64,000 nt of DNA from Amycolatopsis suaedae (lineage in GTDB: Bacteria; Actinomycetota; Actinomycetes; Mycobacteriales; Pseudonocardiaceae), in assembly GCF_004214935.1 (NCBI RefSeq), contig NZ_SFCC01000013.1, positions 62,001 through 126,000 of the forward strand, read 5' to 3'. Below the pieces are notes generated by a model. It saw nothing but the letters and a program-made list of their open reading frames with translations, was not told the origin of the DNA and did no database searches. The translations under genes were made by a program, and so were the position numbers. Shown one piece after another: positions 6,941 through 15,892 of the stretch (the stretch's first letter is position 1; every line of letters begins with the position of its first letter).

Positions 6941-8584
6941 CTACATCGGGTGGTTGCCGTGCTTGCGCCGCGGCGGGTCGGCCCGCTTGCCACGCAGCAT
7001 GTCCAGCCCGCGGGCCAGTGCCGCGCGGGTGTCCGCCGGGTCGATGACGTCGTCGACGAGCCCGCGCTCGGCGGCGTACTGCGGATGCATGAACTCGTCG
7101 GTGTAGCGCGCGGTCAGCGCGTCCCGCAACGCCGACGGGTCCTCCGACGCGGCGAGGTCCTTGCGGAACAACACGTTCACCGCACCCTCGGCGCCCATCA
7201 CCGCGATCTCGTTGGTCGGCCACGCCAGCGACAGGTCCGAGCCGATCGAGCGCGAGTCCATCACGATGTAGGCGCCGCCGTAGGCCTTGCGCAGGATCAC
7301 CTGCACCCGCGGCACGGTGGCCTCGCAGTAGGCGTGCAGCAGCTGCGCGCCGTGCCGGATGATCCCGGAGTGCTCCTGGTCGACGCCGGGCAGGAAGCCC
7401 GGCACGTCCACCAGCGTCACCAGGGCGATACCGAACGCGTCGCAGAACCGCACGAAGCGCGCGGCCTTCTGCGACGCGGGACCGTCCAGCACCCCGGCGG
7501 CGACCACCGGCTGGTTGCCGACCACGCCGACGACGTGACCGTCCAGCCTGCCCAGCGCGCAGATCACGTTGCCGGCCCAGCCCTCGTGCAGCTCGAAGAA
7601 CTCCCCGTCGTCGAGGATCTCGGCCAGCACGTCGCGCATGTCGTAGGGCTTGCCCGGCTCCACCGGGACGAGCTCGGCCAGCCGCGGCCGGACGTCGGCC
7701 GCGGCACCGCACGCCGCGGTGGCCGGCGGCGGTTCGAGGTAGTTGGCCGGCAGCAGCGACACCAGGTACCGCACGTCGGCCAGGCAGCTGTCCTCGTCGT
7801 CGTGCACGACGGTGGCCACCCCCGAGTGCGTGCCGTGCACGTCGGCGCCGCCCAGTTCCTCGTGGCTGACCCGCTGCCCGGTCACCGCCTCGACGACGTC
7901 GGGCCCGGTCAGGTACATCCGCGCGGTGTCGCGCACCATGAACGTGACGTCGGCCAGCGCCGGCGAGTAGGCCGCTCCCCCGGCACACGGCCCGAGCACC
8001 ACGCTGATCTGCGGGATCACCCCGGACGCCGCGACCTGCCTGCGGAAGATGCCGCCGTAGCCGTGCAGGGCCAGCACCCCCTCCTGGATGCGGGCGCCGC
8101 CGCTGTCGTTCAGGCCGATCAGCGGCGCCCCGGTGGCGACGGCCAGGTCCATCACCTTGTGGATCTTCGCCGCGTGCGCCTCGCCCAGCGAACCGCCGAA
8201 GACGGTGAAGTCCTGGGCGTAGACGAACACCCTGCGGCCGTCGATCGTGCCCGAACCAGCGACGACGCCGTCGGTGTGCGGGCGGGTCTCGCCCAGGCCG
8301 AACGCGGTGGCGCGGTGCCGCCGGTACGGCTCGACCTCGGTGAACGACCCCTCGTCGAGCAGCAGCTCGAGGCGTTCCCGCGCGGTGCGCTTGCCCAGCT
8401 GGTGCTGCCGCCGCACACCCTCGGGACGGCCCCGGGTGATCTCGCCGCGCAGCCGGTCCCGCTGCTCGCGCAGCGCCGCCATCGTCCGTGCCAGCGGGAT
8501 GACCCGCCCGCCCGCGGTTCGCTGGCGAGCCGCGGGCGGCAGCGGGACGACGGTGGACTCGCCGGCGGCCTCGCCGTGGGACAT
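6941..8584 (-). CDS. pccB: Acyl-CoA carboxylase beta (carboxyltransferase) subunit
   Basis: The 547-residue protein matches the length and order of propionyl/acetyl-CoA carboxylase carboxyltransferases. It has an N-terminal ERLELLLDEGSF motif, a first crotonase-like half with NDSGGARIQEG, a GPCAGGAAYSPA oxyanion segment, and a second half with VDVPGFLPG and KAYGGAYIVM. It moves carboxylate from biotin to acetyl- or propionyl-CoA. The start ATG overlaps the stop of the upstream 66-residue gene by one base. No alpha (biotin carboxylase/BCCP) subunit is in view, so a shared chromosomal alpha subunit is expected. In this operon the probable job is malonyl-CoA supply for the enediyne PKS (inference); acetyl- versus propionyl-CoA preference is not settled here. 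Confidence 0.92.
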   Translation of the reverse strand: MSHGEAAGESTVVPLPPAARQRTAGGRVIPLARTMAALREQRDRLRGEITRGRPEGVRRQHQLGKRTARERLELLLDEGSFTEVEPYRRHRATAFGLGETRPHTDGVVAGSGTIDGRRVFVYAQDFTVFGGSLGEAHAAKIHKVMDLAVATGAPLIGLNDSGGARIQEGVLALHGYGGIFRRQVAASGVIPQISVVLGPCAGGAAYSPALADVTFMVRDTARMYLTGPDVVEAVTGQRVSHEELGGADVHGTHSGVATVVHDDEDSCLADVRYLVSLLPANYLEPPPATAACGAAADVRPRLAELVPVEPGKPYDMRDVLAEILDDGEFFELHEGWAGNVICALGRLDGHVVGVVGNQPVVAAGVLDGPASQKAARFVRFCDAFGIALVTLVDVPGFLPGVDQEHSGIIRHGAQLLHAYCEATVPRVQVILRKAYGGAYIVMDSRSIGSDLSLAWPTNEIAVMGAEGAVNVLFRKDLAASEDPSALRDALTARYTDEFMHPQYAAERGLVDDVIDPADTRAALARGLDMLRGKRADPPRRKHGNHPM

Positions 8585-8784
8585 CACGCCGCCCGCGGGG
8601 TACGGCGGGCCAGGCGCTCCCGGTGGTCGGCCTCGATCCGGGCCACCACCTCGCTCCACACCACCCCGGCGCCCAGCTGGGGATGGGTCGAGACGGGCGG
8701 CAGGTAGTCGGAGACGGCGGCCGGGCGCGGCCACCGCTGCTCGGCCGGGATCTCGGTGGATGTCTCGCGGTCGTCCTCGGTCAT
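8584..8784 (-). CDS. Orphan 66-aa protein translationally coupled to carboxylase
   Basis: A short acidic N-terminus is followed by a conserved-looking stretch (WPRPAAVSDYLPP, then WSEVVARIEADHRERLARR) predicted to end in an amphipathic helix. The GGGGAAGG site before the ATG at 8784 and the TGATG overlap with the beta-subunit gene show it is translated. No cysteine, membrane segment or known domain is seen. Its place between flavin reductase and carboxylase suggests a small accessory or docking protein. I do not recognise the family. Confidence 0.65.
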   Translation of the reverse strand: MTEDDRETSTEIPAEQRWPRPAAVSDYLPPVSTHPQLGAGVVWSEVVARIEADHRERLARRTPRAA

Positions 8785-8803
8785 GGTCGGCCTTCCCCGG
8801 GCG

Positions 8804-9373
8804 TCACGCCGTCGCCCGCGTGTGGTCGTCGAACAGGTGGTATCCGCCGGCGTAGAACACCAGCGCGTCGGCGGCGGAGCCGCGGCCCGCGTTCAGCACG
8901 GCTCCGACGAAGATCGAGTGGTCGCCTGCCTCGTGGGCCTGCTCCAGGTCGCATTCCAGCCAGGCCAGCGCCCCGTCGAGCAGCGGGGCGCCGGTGCGCG
9001 GACCGGGTTCCCAGCCGACGGCGTCGAACTGGGCCATCCCGGCAGGCCGTCGCCAGTCGGCGAAGTGCCGGGCGGTCTCGCGCTGGCCTGCGGCGAGGAT
9101 GGACACCGCGAACGAGCCCGCGGCGACGATCGACGCGTGCATCCGCGCCGCCCGCGACACGCAGCACAGCACCAGCGGCGGGTCCAGCGACACCGAGCTG
9201 AACGCGTTCGCCGTCATGCCGTGCGGGCGCTCCCCGGCGGCGGTGAGCACGGTGATACCGGTGGCGAACCGGGCCATCACCTCACGCAGCCCGGCCTGCC
9301 CGGACAACCGGGACGACCGCGCGGGCGGCGTCGGCAGCCGGACCACCGGCGGGTGCTCCTCCTCTGCCGCCAC
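8804..9373 (-). CDS. Flavin reductase (SgcE6-like)
   Basis: A 189-residue HpaC/ActVB-type flavin reductase. REVMARFATGITVLTAA opens the split-barrel fold, TANAFSSVSLDPPLVLCCV is the flavin-binding segment, and GDHSIFVGAV lies near the end. Relatives reduce free FAD or FMN with NAD(P)H and hand it to a two-component monooxygenase. In nine-membered enediyne clusters an E6 reductase of this kind is part of the conserved set. The partner monooxygenase is not obvious in this window. The GTG start lies one base after the thioesterase stop, so translation is coupled. Confidence 0.88.
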   Translation of the reverse strand: MAAEEEHPPVVRLPTPPARSSRLSGQAGLREVMARFATGITVLTAAGERPHGMTANAFSSVSLDPPLVLCCVSRAARMHASIVAAGSFAVSILAAGQRETARHFADWRRPAGMAQFDAVGWEPGPRTGAPLLDGALAWLECDLEQAHEAGDHSIFVGAVLNAGRGSAADALVFYAGGYHLFDDHTRATA

Positions 9374-9374
9374 C

Positions 9375-9821
9375 TCACCGCCCTCCGGTCAGCGCCGCCG
9401 ACGAGTAGGGCACCAGCGCCGCACGCAGCTGGTCGGGGACGCGGGCGGGCACGGTGGCCGTGTTCGGCCCGCGCATGCAGGCGATGCGCTGGCGGCCGCG
9501 GGCGACCAGCCGCTCGCCCTCCGGGGCGAGGTGGACGTAGTCGAAGGCGAACTGGACCTGGGTCTGGGTCAGCTCCTCCAGCCGCATCCGCACCGACAGC
9601 TCGTCGAACGCGGTGATCTCGGCGAAGAACTCGCAGTCGACCTTGAGCGTGAACAGCTTCAGGTCGTCGCGGACCTCCTCCAGCACCGCGGGCGCCTTCT
9701 CCTTGAGGAACATCTCCCGGCAGCGGCCCTGCCAGCGCAGGTAGTTGACGTAGTAGACGTTGCCGACGAGGTTGGTCTCCTCGAACCCGACGGTGTGGCG
9801 GATCTCGTAGTAGTCCGGCAT
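9375..9821 (-). CDS. Enediyne hotdog thioesterase (E10 type)
   Basis: The 148-residue protein has the 4-hydroxybenzoyl-CoA thioesterase-like hotdog fold with the signature of enediyne E10 enzymes: RHTVGFEETNLVGNVYYVNYLRWQGRCRE at the start, then FDELSVRMRLEEL and FDYVHL. E10 thioesterases release the nascent polyene from the PKSE acyl carrier; with PKSE alone they give heptaene-type products. It starts two bases after the PKSE stop and ends one base before the flavin reductase start. This is one of the strongest family matches in the window. Confidence 0.95.
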   Translation of the reverse strand: MPDYYEIRHTVGFEETNLVGNVYYVNYLRWQGRCREMFLKEKAPAVLEEVRDDLKLFTLKVDCEFFAEITAFDELSVRMRLEELTQTQVQFAFDYVHLAPEGERLVARGRQRIACMRGPNTATVPARVPDQLRAALVPYSSAALTGGR

Positions 9822-9823
9822 CC

Positions 9824-12800
9824 TCAGCCCTCCAACGGTTCCGGGTCGGTGTGCAGCACGGCGAACACGACGGGATCGGGCCGGCCGGTGACGGTGGTGG
9901 TCCAGGTGGCGACGCGGCTGCTCCCGCCGGACAGCAGCACCCAGCCGTCGGCGTGCACCCGCTGCACGGTCAGGGCCTGGGTCATCGCGCCGGTCTTGCG
10001 CAGGCACTCCAGCGCGCACCACACCCTGGTGTTGGCCACGTCGGCGGGCTCACCGGTGTCGGCGGACAGCAGCCTGCCGACGGCGAGCAGGTCCTCGCCG
10101 AGCAGCCCGGCCCAGTCCTGCTCGCCCCGCGCGACGGCGGTCTCCACGTCACAGGTCAGCCCGGCGGTGCCGACGACCGCGAGGGTGAGCCCGGCACCGT
10201 GCGAGGCGGAGACGGTCACGCCGTCCGCCTCGGGCTTGCCGTCGGGCCGGTAACGCGGCCGCAGCGGCCGGTCCACCGCCCTGCTCACCGCCAGCTCGGT
10301 CTGCGCCCGCCGCTGCGCGGTGGTGGCGACCTCGGCACCGGCCGGATCCGGTTCCACGACGACGGCCCGTTGCCCGCCGAGCACCCGCTCGCAGGCCCGT
10401 TCCAGGTAGGACCCCAGCATCGCCGGAACCCACGGCCCCGCACCGTCACGCTTGCGCACGGCCCGCAGCCGCAGGCCCTCCCAGCGCTCCACCAGCCTGC
10501 CGCCGGGGTCGCGGACGTCGAGGTCGTAGACGTAGGAGTCGCCGTCCTGCGAGCGTTCCCGCGCGTCCAGCACCAGGTGGTCGGCGGCGCCACCGTCCAC
10601 AGCGGACGGATCGGCGAGGTGGAGCCGGTCCACGCCCTCGGGCAGCAGCGTGGCGTCCGGGACACAGCACTGGATGGCGTGCATCATCGCGTCGCGGGTG
10701 CCCGGGTCGGCCAGCAGCCGCTGCTGCGGCAGGAACGGCGCGAACCACGCCACCGCGGCGTCGGTGGCGATCTCGGCCACCGCGTGCCGCGCGGCCGCCC
10801 TGCGGTAGGCGAGCACCCGCTGGAACCGCTTGCCCTGGAAGAGCACGTCGCCGTACAGCTCGGTGACCGGGTCGACCGGAACCGGCGGCAGCTGCGGGCG
10901 CGGGCCCGGCTCGCCGGCCGGAACGGGCAGGCCGAACCTCAGCCGGGCGCGGAAGTGGTCGGCGGAGAAACCGGTGTCCGCACTGCGCAGCACCACGTCG
11001 ACGGTGTCCGCGTCGCGGACCAGCGCGGCCAGCCGGACGGTGGTCGACCCGGCGGGCGGCACCACGACCGGCCGCAGGAACCGCACGTCCTCCAGCACCG
11101 GCACGCCGGTGTGCCCGGACACGGCGCAGGCCACCTGGGTCATCGCCTCCATGCCGAGCACGGCAGGCAGCAGCAGGTCGCCGTCGAGCAGGTGGTCGGC
11201 CAGGTACGGGTCGCTGCCCGCGGACAGGTCCGCCTCGGTGATCAGCTCGATGCCCGGGTAGTGCACGACCGCCCGGTCGACGAACCGGGTCAGCGGCAGC
11301 TCCGCGCGCGGGGTGGCCGGCAGGGTGGGCAGTCCCGCGGTGCGGCCGCACACGACCAGCGTGCCCGGGGCGGCGGGATCGGCCAGCACCCTGCGCAGGG
11401 TGGCGATGCCGTCCTCGGTGGAGACGGGGGTGATGCCGTCGCGCAGCAGCGCGCCGACCACGCCCAGCTTCTCCCCCATGCCGGTGCCCGACCACACCGA
11501 CCACTCCAGCGCGACGGCCCGCGCCCGCGGGTGGCGCCGGGCGAACCGGGCGGTCAGCTCGGTCATCCAGTCGTTGGCCGTGGCGTAGTGCGCCTCGCCA
11601 CGCAGGCCGGCGCGGCCGATGATGCTGCCGAAGGTCACCAGCAGGCGGATGCGGTCCGGGTCGACGGCGGCGAGCACCGCCCGCAGGCCGCCGATCTTGG
11701 GCGCGACCGTCCTGGCGAAGACCTCCTCGGTGAGGCTGAACAGGCCGGTCGGCTCGTTGCGGCCCGCGCCGTGCAGCACCGCGGTGACCTCGCCGAGATC
11801 GGAGCGGATGCGCCGCACGGCGTCGGCGACCTGCTCGGGCGCGGTGACGTCGGCCCGCTCGTAGCGGTAGCGCACGCCGTGCTCGGCGAAGCGGGCCAGG
11901 TTGGCGGCCAGCTCGTCGTCGGCGGCGGGGTCGGCCCGGCCGAGCAGGGCCAGTGCGGCACCGGAGTCGAGCGCGAGCGCGAGCGCGCTCTCCGCGGTGA
12001 TGCCCTTGCCGCCGCCGGTCACCAGCAGCACGTCGCCGGGCCCCAGTGGCGGTTCGCCGTCCTCCGGTGCGGGCGGCAGCGCGGTGAGCGCCGGGACGGT
12101 GCGGACGCCGGCGGCGTCGTAGCGCACCTCGCTGAACTCGCCGGTGGCCGCGGTCTCGGCCAGCACCGTGGCTACGGCGGCAGCGATCCCGGGCTCGCTG
12201 CCGGGTGCCGGGTCGGCCAGGTCGACGATCGTGACCCGCACCGACGGGTCCTCCAGGTGCAGTGTCCTGGCCAGTCCCGCGGCGCCGAGGCCGTGCTGCA
12301 CCACGACGAAGCGGGTGTTGCTGGCCGCGGCCATCGCGGCCCGCCCCGCGTCGAGGAACAACCCCAGGTGCCGCTCGTCGCAGTCGGCGGGCAGGCAGAC
12401 CAGCACACCGTCGCCGAGACCGGCCCCGGCCAGGCCCGCCCGCAGCGGTTCGGCCAGCGGGTGCCCGTCGGTGGTGAACACCGTCCAGTCGCCGATCGGG
12501 CCCTGTCCGGCGACGACCGGCGCGGGAGCCGGGGCGGGCAGGTACTCGACCGCGAACGGGCGCACCCACGGCGCCACCCCGGCGATCTCGTCCCGGCTCT
12601 GGCCGCCCGCCTGCCCCTCGGTGCCGGCCAGCTCGTCGATCAGCTCGGCGAGTTCGCCGAGCCCGACGGTGGCGAAGTTGGGCATGGCCTCCAGCGCGGG
12701 CCTGCCCAGCGCGCGGGTCACGTCGTTGACCAGCTGGCCCACGGTGATCGAGGACAGGTGCAGGTCGTCGAGCGGGTGGGTGTCCGCGGTGACCGCGTCC

Positions 12801-15673
12801 AGCGGCAGCTCGACCCGTTCGGCCGCGAGCCTGCGCAGCAGGTCCAGTGTCGCGGTGCCGTCCGTGGCCACCGCCGGTTCGGTCCGCTGTGGACCGTCCG
12901 CGGGTGCCGCCGGCTCGGTGGCCAGCCCGGCGTCGATGGCCGGCGCGGCCTCGCACGGGCTGGCCAGGAACGTCATCGACCCGTCCAGCGGCAGCGGCCG
13001 GACGACCCGGTCGGCGAACAACGCCGGCAGGTCCACCGGCGCGCCCAGGGTGAACGCGGCGGCGATCACCCGCAGCAGCGCGGTCAGCGACGCGCTCTCG
13101 GCGTCGACGGACAGCACCGGGACGTCCGGCGCGATCCGCCCGCACAGCCCGGCGAGGACCCGCCCCGGCCCGACCTCGACGACCAGGTCGCTGCGGCCGG
13201 CGACCTCCGCGGCGGCCTCGCGGAACCGCACCGGCAGCACGATCTGGTCGCGCAGCAGCTGGTGCAGGTCCTCGGCGGCGTGCAGGACGTCGCCGGTCAC
13301 CGTGGACACCACGGGCCGGTCGAGCCGGGTGAAGACGAACTCGCCCAGCCGCTGCGTCATCGCCTCCGCGGCGGGCTCGACACCCGGTGAGTGGAACGCG
13401 TGCGACACGGCCAGCCGGGTGGCGGTCACACCTTCGGCCCGGGCCCGCTCGCACACCTGCTCGACGGCGGGCGCGGGTCCGGAGATGACGGTCTGGTCCG
13501 GGGCGTTGTACCCGGCGATGACGACGTCGGCGCCGTCGGCGAGCCGTTCCACCCGGCCCGGCTCCGCGCCGAGGCCTGCCATCGCGCCGCCGCCGTCGCC
13601 CGCCCGCGCCATGACCGCGCCGCGGACACCGGCCAGCCGCAGCACGTCCTGCTCACCCAGCGCCCCGCCCCAGTGCAGGGCGGTCAGCTCGCCGAGGCTG
13701 TGGCCCGCGGCGACGTGGGCGTCGACGCCGAGGTGCCGCAGCACGCGCAGGGCGGCCAGGGACCCGGCCACGATGCGGGGCTGGGCGACCTCGGTGGCCA
13801 CCTGGTCGCCGCCCGCGGGCAGGCCCGCGGTGTGGAAAACCTCGTCGGCGGCGGGGAACCGGCGGCGCAGCGCACCGGTCGCCCCGGTGCCCGAACCCTG
13901 GCCGGGGAACAGGAAACCGATCCGGGGTGCGGTGGTGCGTTCGGCGGCGAACACGCCCTCCCCCGGCGCGAACACGTCCACCGGGCCGTCGGCGTCGCCG
14001 AGGCGCTCCAGCAGCCGGGTCAGCCGCCGCCGCGCGTCGGCCGGGTCGGTGGCCACCACGGCGGCCCGTACCGGGCGGCCGGCCAGGTCGCCCGCCAGCG
14101 CGGCCGCCAGGTCGGCCAGCTCGGCGAACGACAGCTTCGCCACGACGTCGCACAGCTCGCGGACCCGCTCGCGCAACCTGGCGGCGTCGGCGGCGTCGAG
14201 CAGCAGCACCTCGGCGTCCTGGCGGCCGGCGACCAGAGCGGTGGTCCGGCTGTCCAGCCGCCCGCGGCGCACCACGCCCGGGGCCTCGGAGACGGCGACG
14301 TGCGAGTTGATGCCGCCGAACCCCATCGCGGACACCCCGGCCCGCATCGGCAGGTCGGACGGCCACGGCTGCGCCCCCGAGGGGACGTAGAGCCGGGCCG
14401 AGTCGCCGAGCAGCGCCGGATGCGGGTCCCGCTGGCCGGTGCCCGGCGGGATGACCTGGTTGTGCACGGCGAGGATCGCCTTGATCAGCCCGGCGACCCC
14501 GGCCGCGGCCTTGGTGTGCCCGATGTTGCCCTTGATGGTGCTCAGCGCCGCGGGCGGGGCCAGCGGGTCGGCGTCGCGGCGGGCGGTGGACAGCGCGTCG
14601 ATCTCGGTGGCGTCGCCCAGCGCGGTGCCGGTGCCGTGGCCCTCGAAGTAGGACACGGTCTCCACGCCGTAGCCCGCCCGCCCGTACGCGCGCCGCAGCG
14701 CGGTCCGGTGCCCCTCGGCCTCCGGCCGGGTCATGCTGCCCTTGCCGTCGGAGGACACGCCCCAGCCGCTGAGCGTGGCGTAGATGCGCGCACCGCGGGC
14801 CAGCGCGTCGTCCTCGCGCATCAGCACCAGCATGCCGGAGCCCTCGCCGGGCCAGAACCCGTTGGAGTCGCGGTCGTAGACCTTCATCTCCCCGGTGGCC
14901 AGCGCGCCGGTCTTGGCGAAGCCGATCACCTCGAACGGGTCGATCGACAGGTCGACACCGCCCGCGACGGCGACGTCCAGGTCGCCCGCGACGAGCGCGT
15001 TGGCGGCGGTGACCACCGACAGCAGCGACGACGAGCAGGCTCCGTCCACTGTGAACCCGCCGCCGGCCAGGTCGAAGTAGTTGCAGATGCGCCCGGCGAT
15101 GGTGTTGGCCAGGCCCCCCGCCAGCGCGTCCTCGTCGATCTCCGGGAACGGTGCCTTGTACCGGCTTTCCAGCTCACGCAGGAAGTCCGCGGTGTCGTCG
15201 TCGGACCAGCCCTTGCCGGCCAGTGCGGCGGCGACCGTGCGCCGGACGTAGGGCCAGCGCAGCCGCATCACGTTGGCACGGGAGAACTCCCCGGTGAGGC
15301 TGTTGCCGAGGACCACGCCGGTGGTCTGCCGGGGAAGGCCCTCGGCGCCGGGGAAACCGGCGTCGGCCAGCGCGGCGGCGGCGACGTCGAGGGCGAGCCA
15401 GTGCGTCAGGTCGGTCGACCGGTAGGTACTGCCGGCCACCCGGTAGCCGACCCGGTCGAACTCGAAGTCCCGCAGCACGGCGGCGTTCTCCGTGTAGAAC
15501 CGGTCGGGGGCATCGGGATCGGCCGAGTAGTAGTCGGCCCGGTTCATCCGCTCGTCGGGCAGCCGGCGAAACGCCCGGCGGCCGGCCAGCACGTTCTCCC
15601 AGAGCTCGTCCGGCGATCCGGCGTCCGGGTACCTCAGGCCGATGCCGACGACCGAAATCCGCGCAGCGCTCAT
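9824..15673 (-). CDS. pksE: Iterative type I enediyne polyketide synthase (PKSE)
   Basis: A single 1949-residue module with the PKSE layout. The KS (~1-450) has catalytic Cys213 (DGACSSS), His346 (EGHGTGT) and His386 (NIGHTKAA). The AT (~570-920) has Ser659 in GHSLGE. The ACP has a DLHLSSITVG site (Ser975, alternatively Ser974). The KR begins near 1218 (VTGGGKGIT), the DH-like domain near 1491 (YLADHLLDGDLLLPAV), and the C-terminal integrated phosphopantetheinyl transferase contains GLTCDVE near 1841. The enzyme extends an acyl chain iteratively from malonyl-CoA to the linear polyene from which the enediyne core is made. The ATG at 15673 follows AACTGGAGGG. All catalytic residues examined are intact. 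A palindromic repeat lies 118 bp upstream, so this gene may have its own promoter or sit behind a partial terminator. Confidence 0.97.
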   Translation of the reverse strand: MSAARISVVGIGLRYPDAGSPDELWENVLAGRRAFRRLPDERMNRADYYSADPDAPDRFYTENAAVLRDFEFDRVGYRVAGSTYRSTDLTHWLALDVAAAALADAGFPGAEGLPRQTTGVVLGNSLTGEFSRANVMRLRWPYVRRTVAAALAGKGWSDDDTADFLRELESRYKAPFPEIDEDALAGGLANTIAGRICNYFDLAGGGFTVDGACSSSLLSVVTAANALVAGDLDVAVAGGVDLSIDPFEVIGFAKTGALATGEMKVYDRDSNGFWPGEGSGMLVLMREDDALARGARIYATLSGWGVSSDGKGSMTRPEAEGHRTALRRAYGRAGYGVETVSYFEGHGTGTALGDATEIDALSTARRDADPLAPPAALSTIKGNIGHTKAAAGVAGLIKAILAVHNQVIPPGTGQRDPHPALLGDSARLYVPSGAQPWPSDLPMRAGVSAMGFGGINSHVAVSEAPGVVRRGRLDSRTTALVAGRQDAEVLLLDAADAARLRERVRELCDVVAKLSFAELADLAAALAGDLAGRPVRAAVVATDPADARRRLTRLLERLGDADGPVDVFAPGEGVFAAERTTAPRIGFLFPGQGSGTGATGALRRRFPAADEVFHTAGLPAGGDQVATEVAQPRIVAGSLAALRVLRHLGVDAHVAAGHSLGELTALHWGGALGEQDVLRLAGVRGAVMARAGDGGGAMAGLGAEPGRVERLADGADVVIAGYNAPDQTVISGPAPAVEQVCERARAEGVTATRLAVSHAFHSPGVEPAAEAMTQRLGEFVFTRLDRPVVSTVTGDVLHAAEDLHQLLRDQIVLPVRFREAAAEVAGRSDLVVEVGPGRVLAGLCGRIAPDVPVLSVDAESASLTALLRVIAAAFTLGAPVDLPALFADRVVRPLPLDGSMTFLASPCEAAPAIDAGLATEPAAPADGPQRTEPAVATDGTATLDLLRRLAAERVELPLDAVTADTHPLDDLHLSSITVGQLVNDVTRALGRPALEAMPNFATVGLGELAELIDELAGTEGQAGGQSRDEIAGVAPWVRPFAVEYLPAPAPAPVVAGQGPIGDWTVFTTDGHPLAEPLRAGLAGAGLGDGVLVCLPADCDERHLGLFLDAGRAAMAAASNTRFVVVQHGLGAAGLARTLHLEDPSVRVTIVDLADPAPGSEPGIAAAVATVLAETAATGEFSEVRYDAAGVRTVPALTALPPAPEDGEPPLGPGDVLLVTGGGKGITAESALALALDSGAALALLGRADPAADDELAANLARFAEHGVRYRYERADVTAPEQVADAVRRIRSDLGEVTAVLHGAGRNEPTGLFSLTEEVFARTVAPKIGGLRAVLAAVDPDRIRLLVTFGSIIGRAGLRGEAHYATANDWMTELTARFARRHPRARAVALEWSVWSGTGMGEKLGVVGALLRDGITPVSTEDGIATLRRVLADPAAPGTLVVCGRTAGLPTLPATPRAELPLTRFVDRAVVHYPGIELITEADLSAGSDPYLADHLLDGDLLLPAVLGMEAMTQVACAVSGHTGVPVLEDVRFLRPVVVPPAGSTTVRLAALVRDADTVDVVLRSADTGFSADHFRARLRFGLPVPAGEPGPRPQLPPVPVDPVTELYGDVLFQGKRFQRVLAYRRAAARHAVAEIATDAAVAWFAPFLPQQRLLADPGTRDAMMHAIQCCVPDATLLPEGVDRLHLADPSAVDGGAADHLVLDARERSQDGDSYVYDLDVRDPGGRLVERWEGLRLRAVRKRDGAGPWVPAMLGSYLERACERVLGGQRAVVVEPDPAGAEVATTAQRRAQTELAVSRAVDRPLRPRYRPDGKPEADGVTVSASHGAGLTLAVVGTAGLTCDVETAVARGEQDWAGLLGEDLLAVGRLLSADTGEPADVANTRVWCALECLRKTGAMTQALTVQRVHADGWVLLSGGSSRVATWTTTVTGRPDPVVFAVLHTDPEPLEG

Positions 15674-15790
15674 GCCACCACCCTCCAGTTGCGAACAACG
15701 ATTTCGACTGTATGCAAAGGAATCCGGCCGGTCTTCTCCGTTCCGGCCCTCCCCTCGCCGTTGACCACCAGCCGTCGCGTGAAAGCCCAA

Positions 15791-15845
15791 GCACGTGAAG
15801 GCCACCTTCACCACATGAGACGTAATGAAGGGGGCCTTCACGTGC
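15791..15845. repeat. Palindromic repeat, second copy, upstream of PKSE
   Basis: GCACGTGAAGGCC (15791-15803) and GGCCTTCACGTGC (15833-15845) are perfect 13-base inverted arms around 29 bases. It shares most of its length with the element at 1063-1117. It lies in the 219-bp gap between the membrane-protein stop and the PKSE start. It could attenuate read-through into PKSE or be a dispersed REP-like element. Confidence 0.8.
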
Positions 15846-15892
15846 CTTTGCCGGGCTCGAAGCGGGGCGACGCGGCGGCGGCGCGGAGCGGG

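Noticed and set aside
9851..13390. A very long open frame (over 1100 codons) opposite the PKSE gene
   Set aside because: It lies antisense to well-supported PKSE domains, is full of Arg/Gly/Gln/His repeats and shows no family motif. Third-position GC in this DNA keeps antisense frames open by chance.
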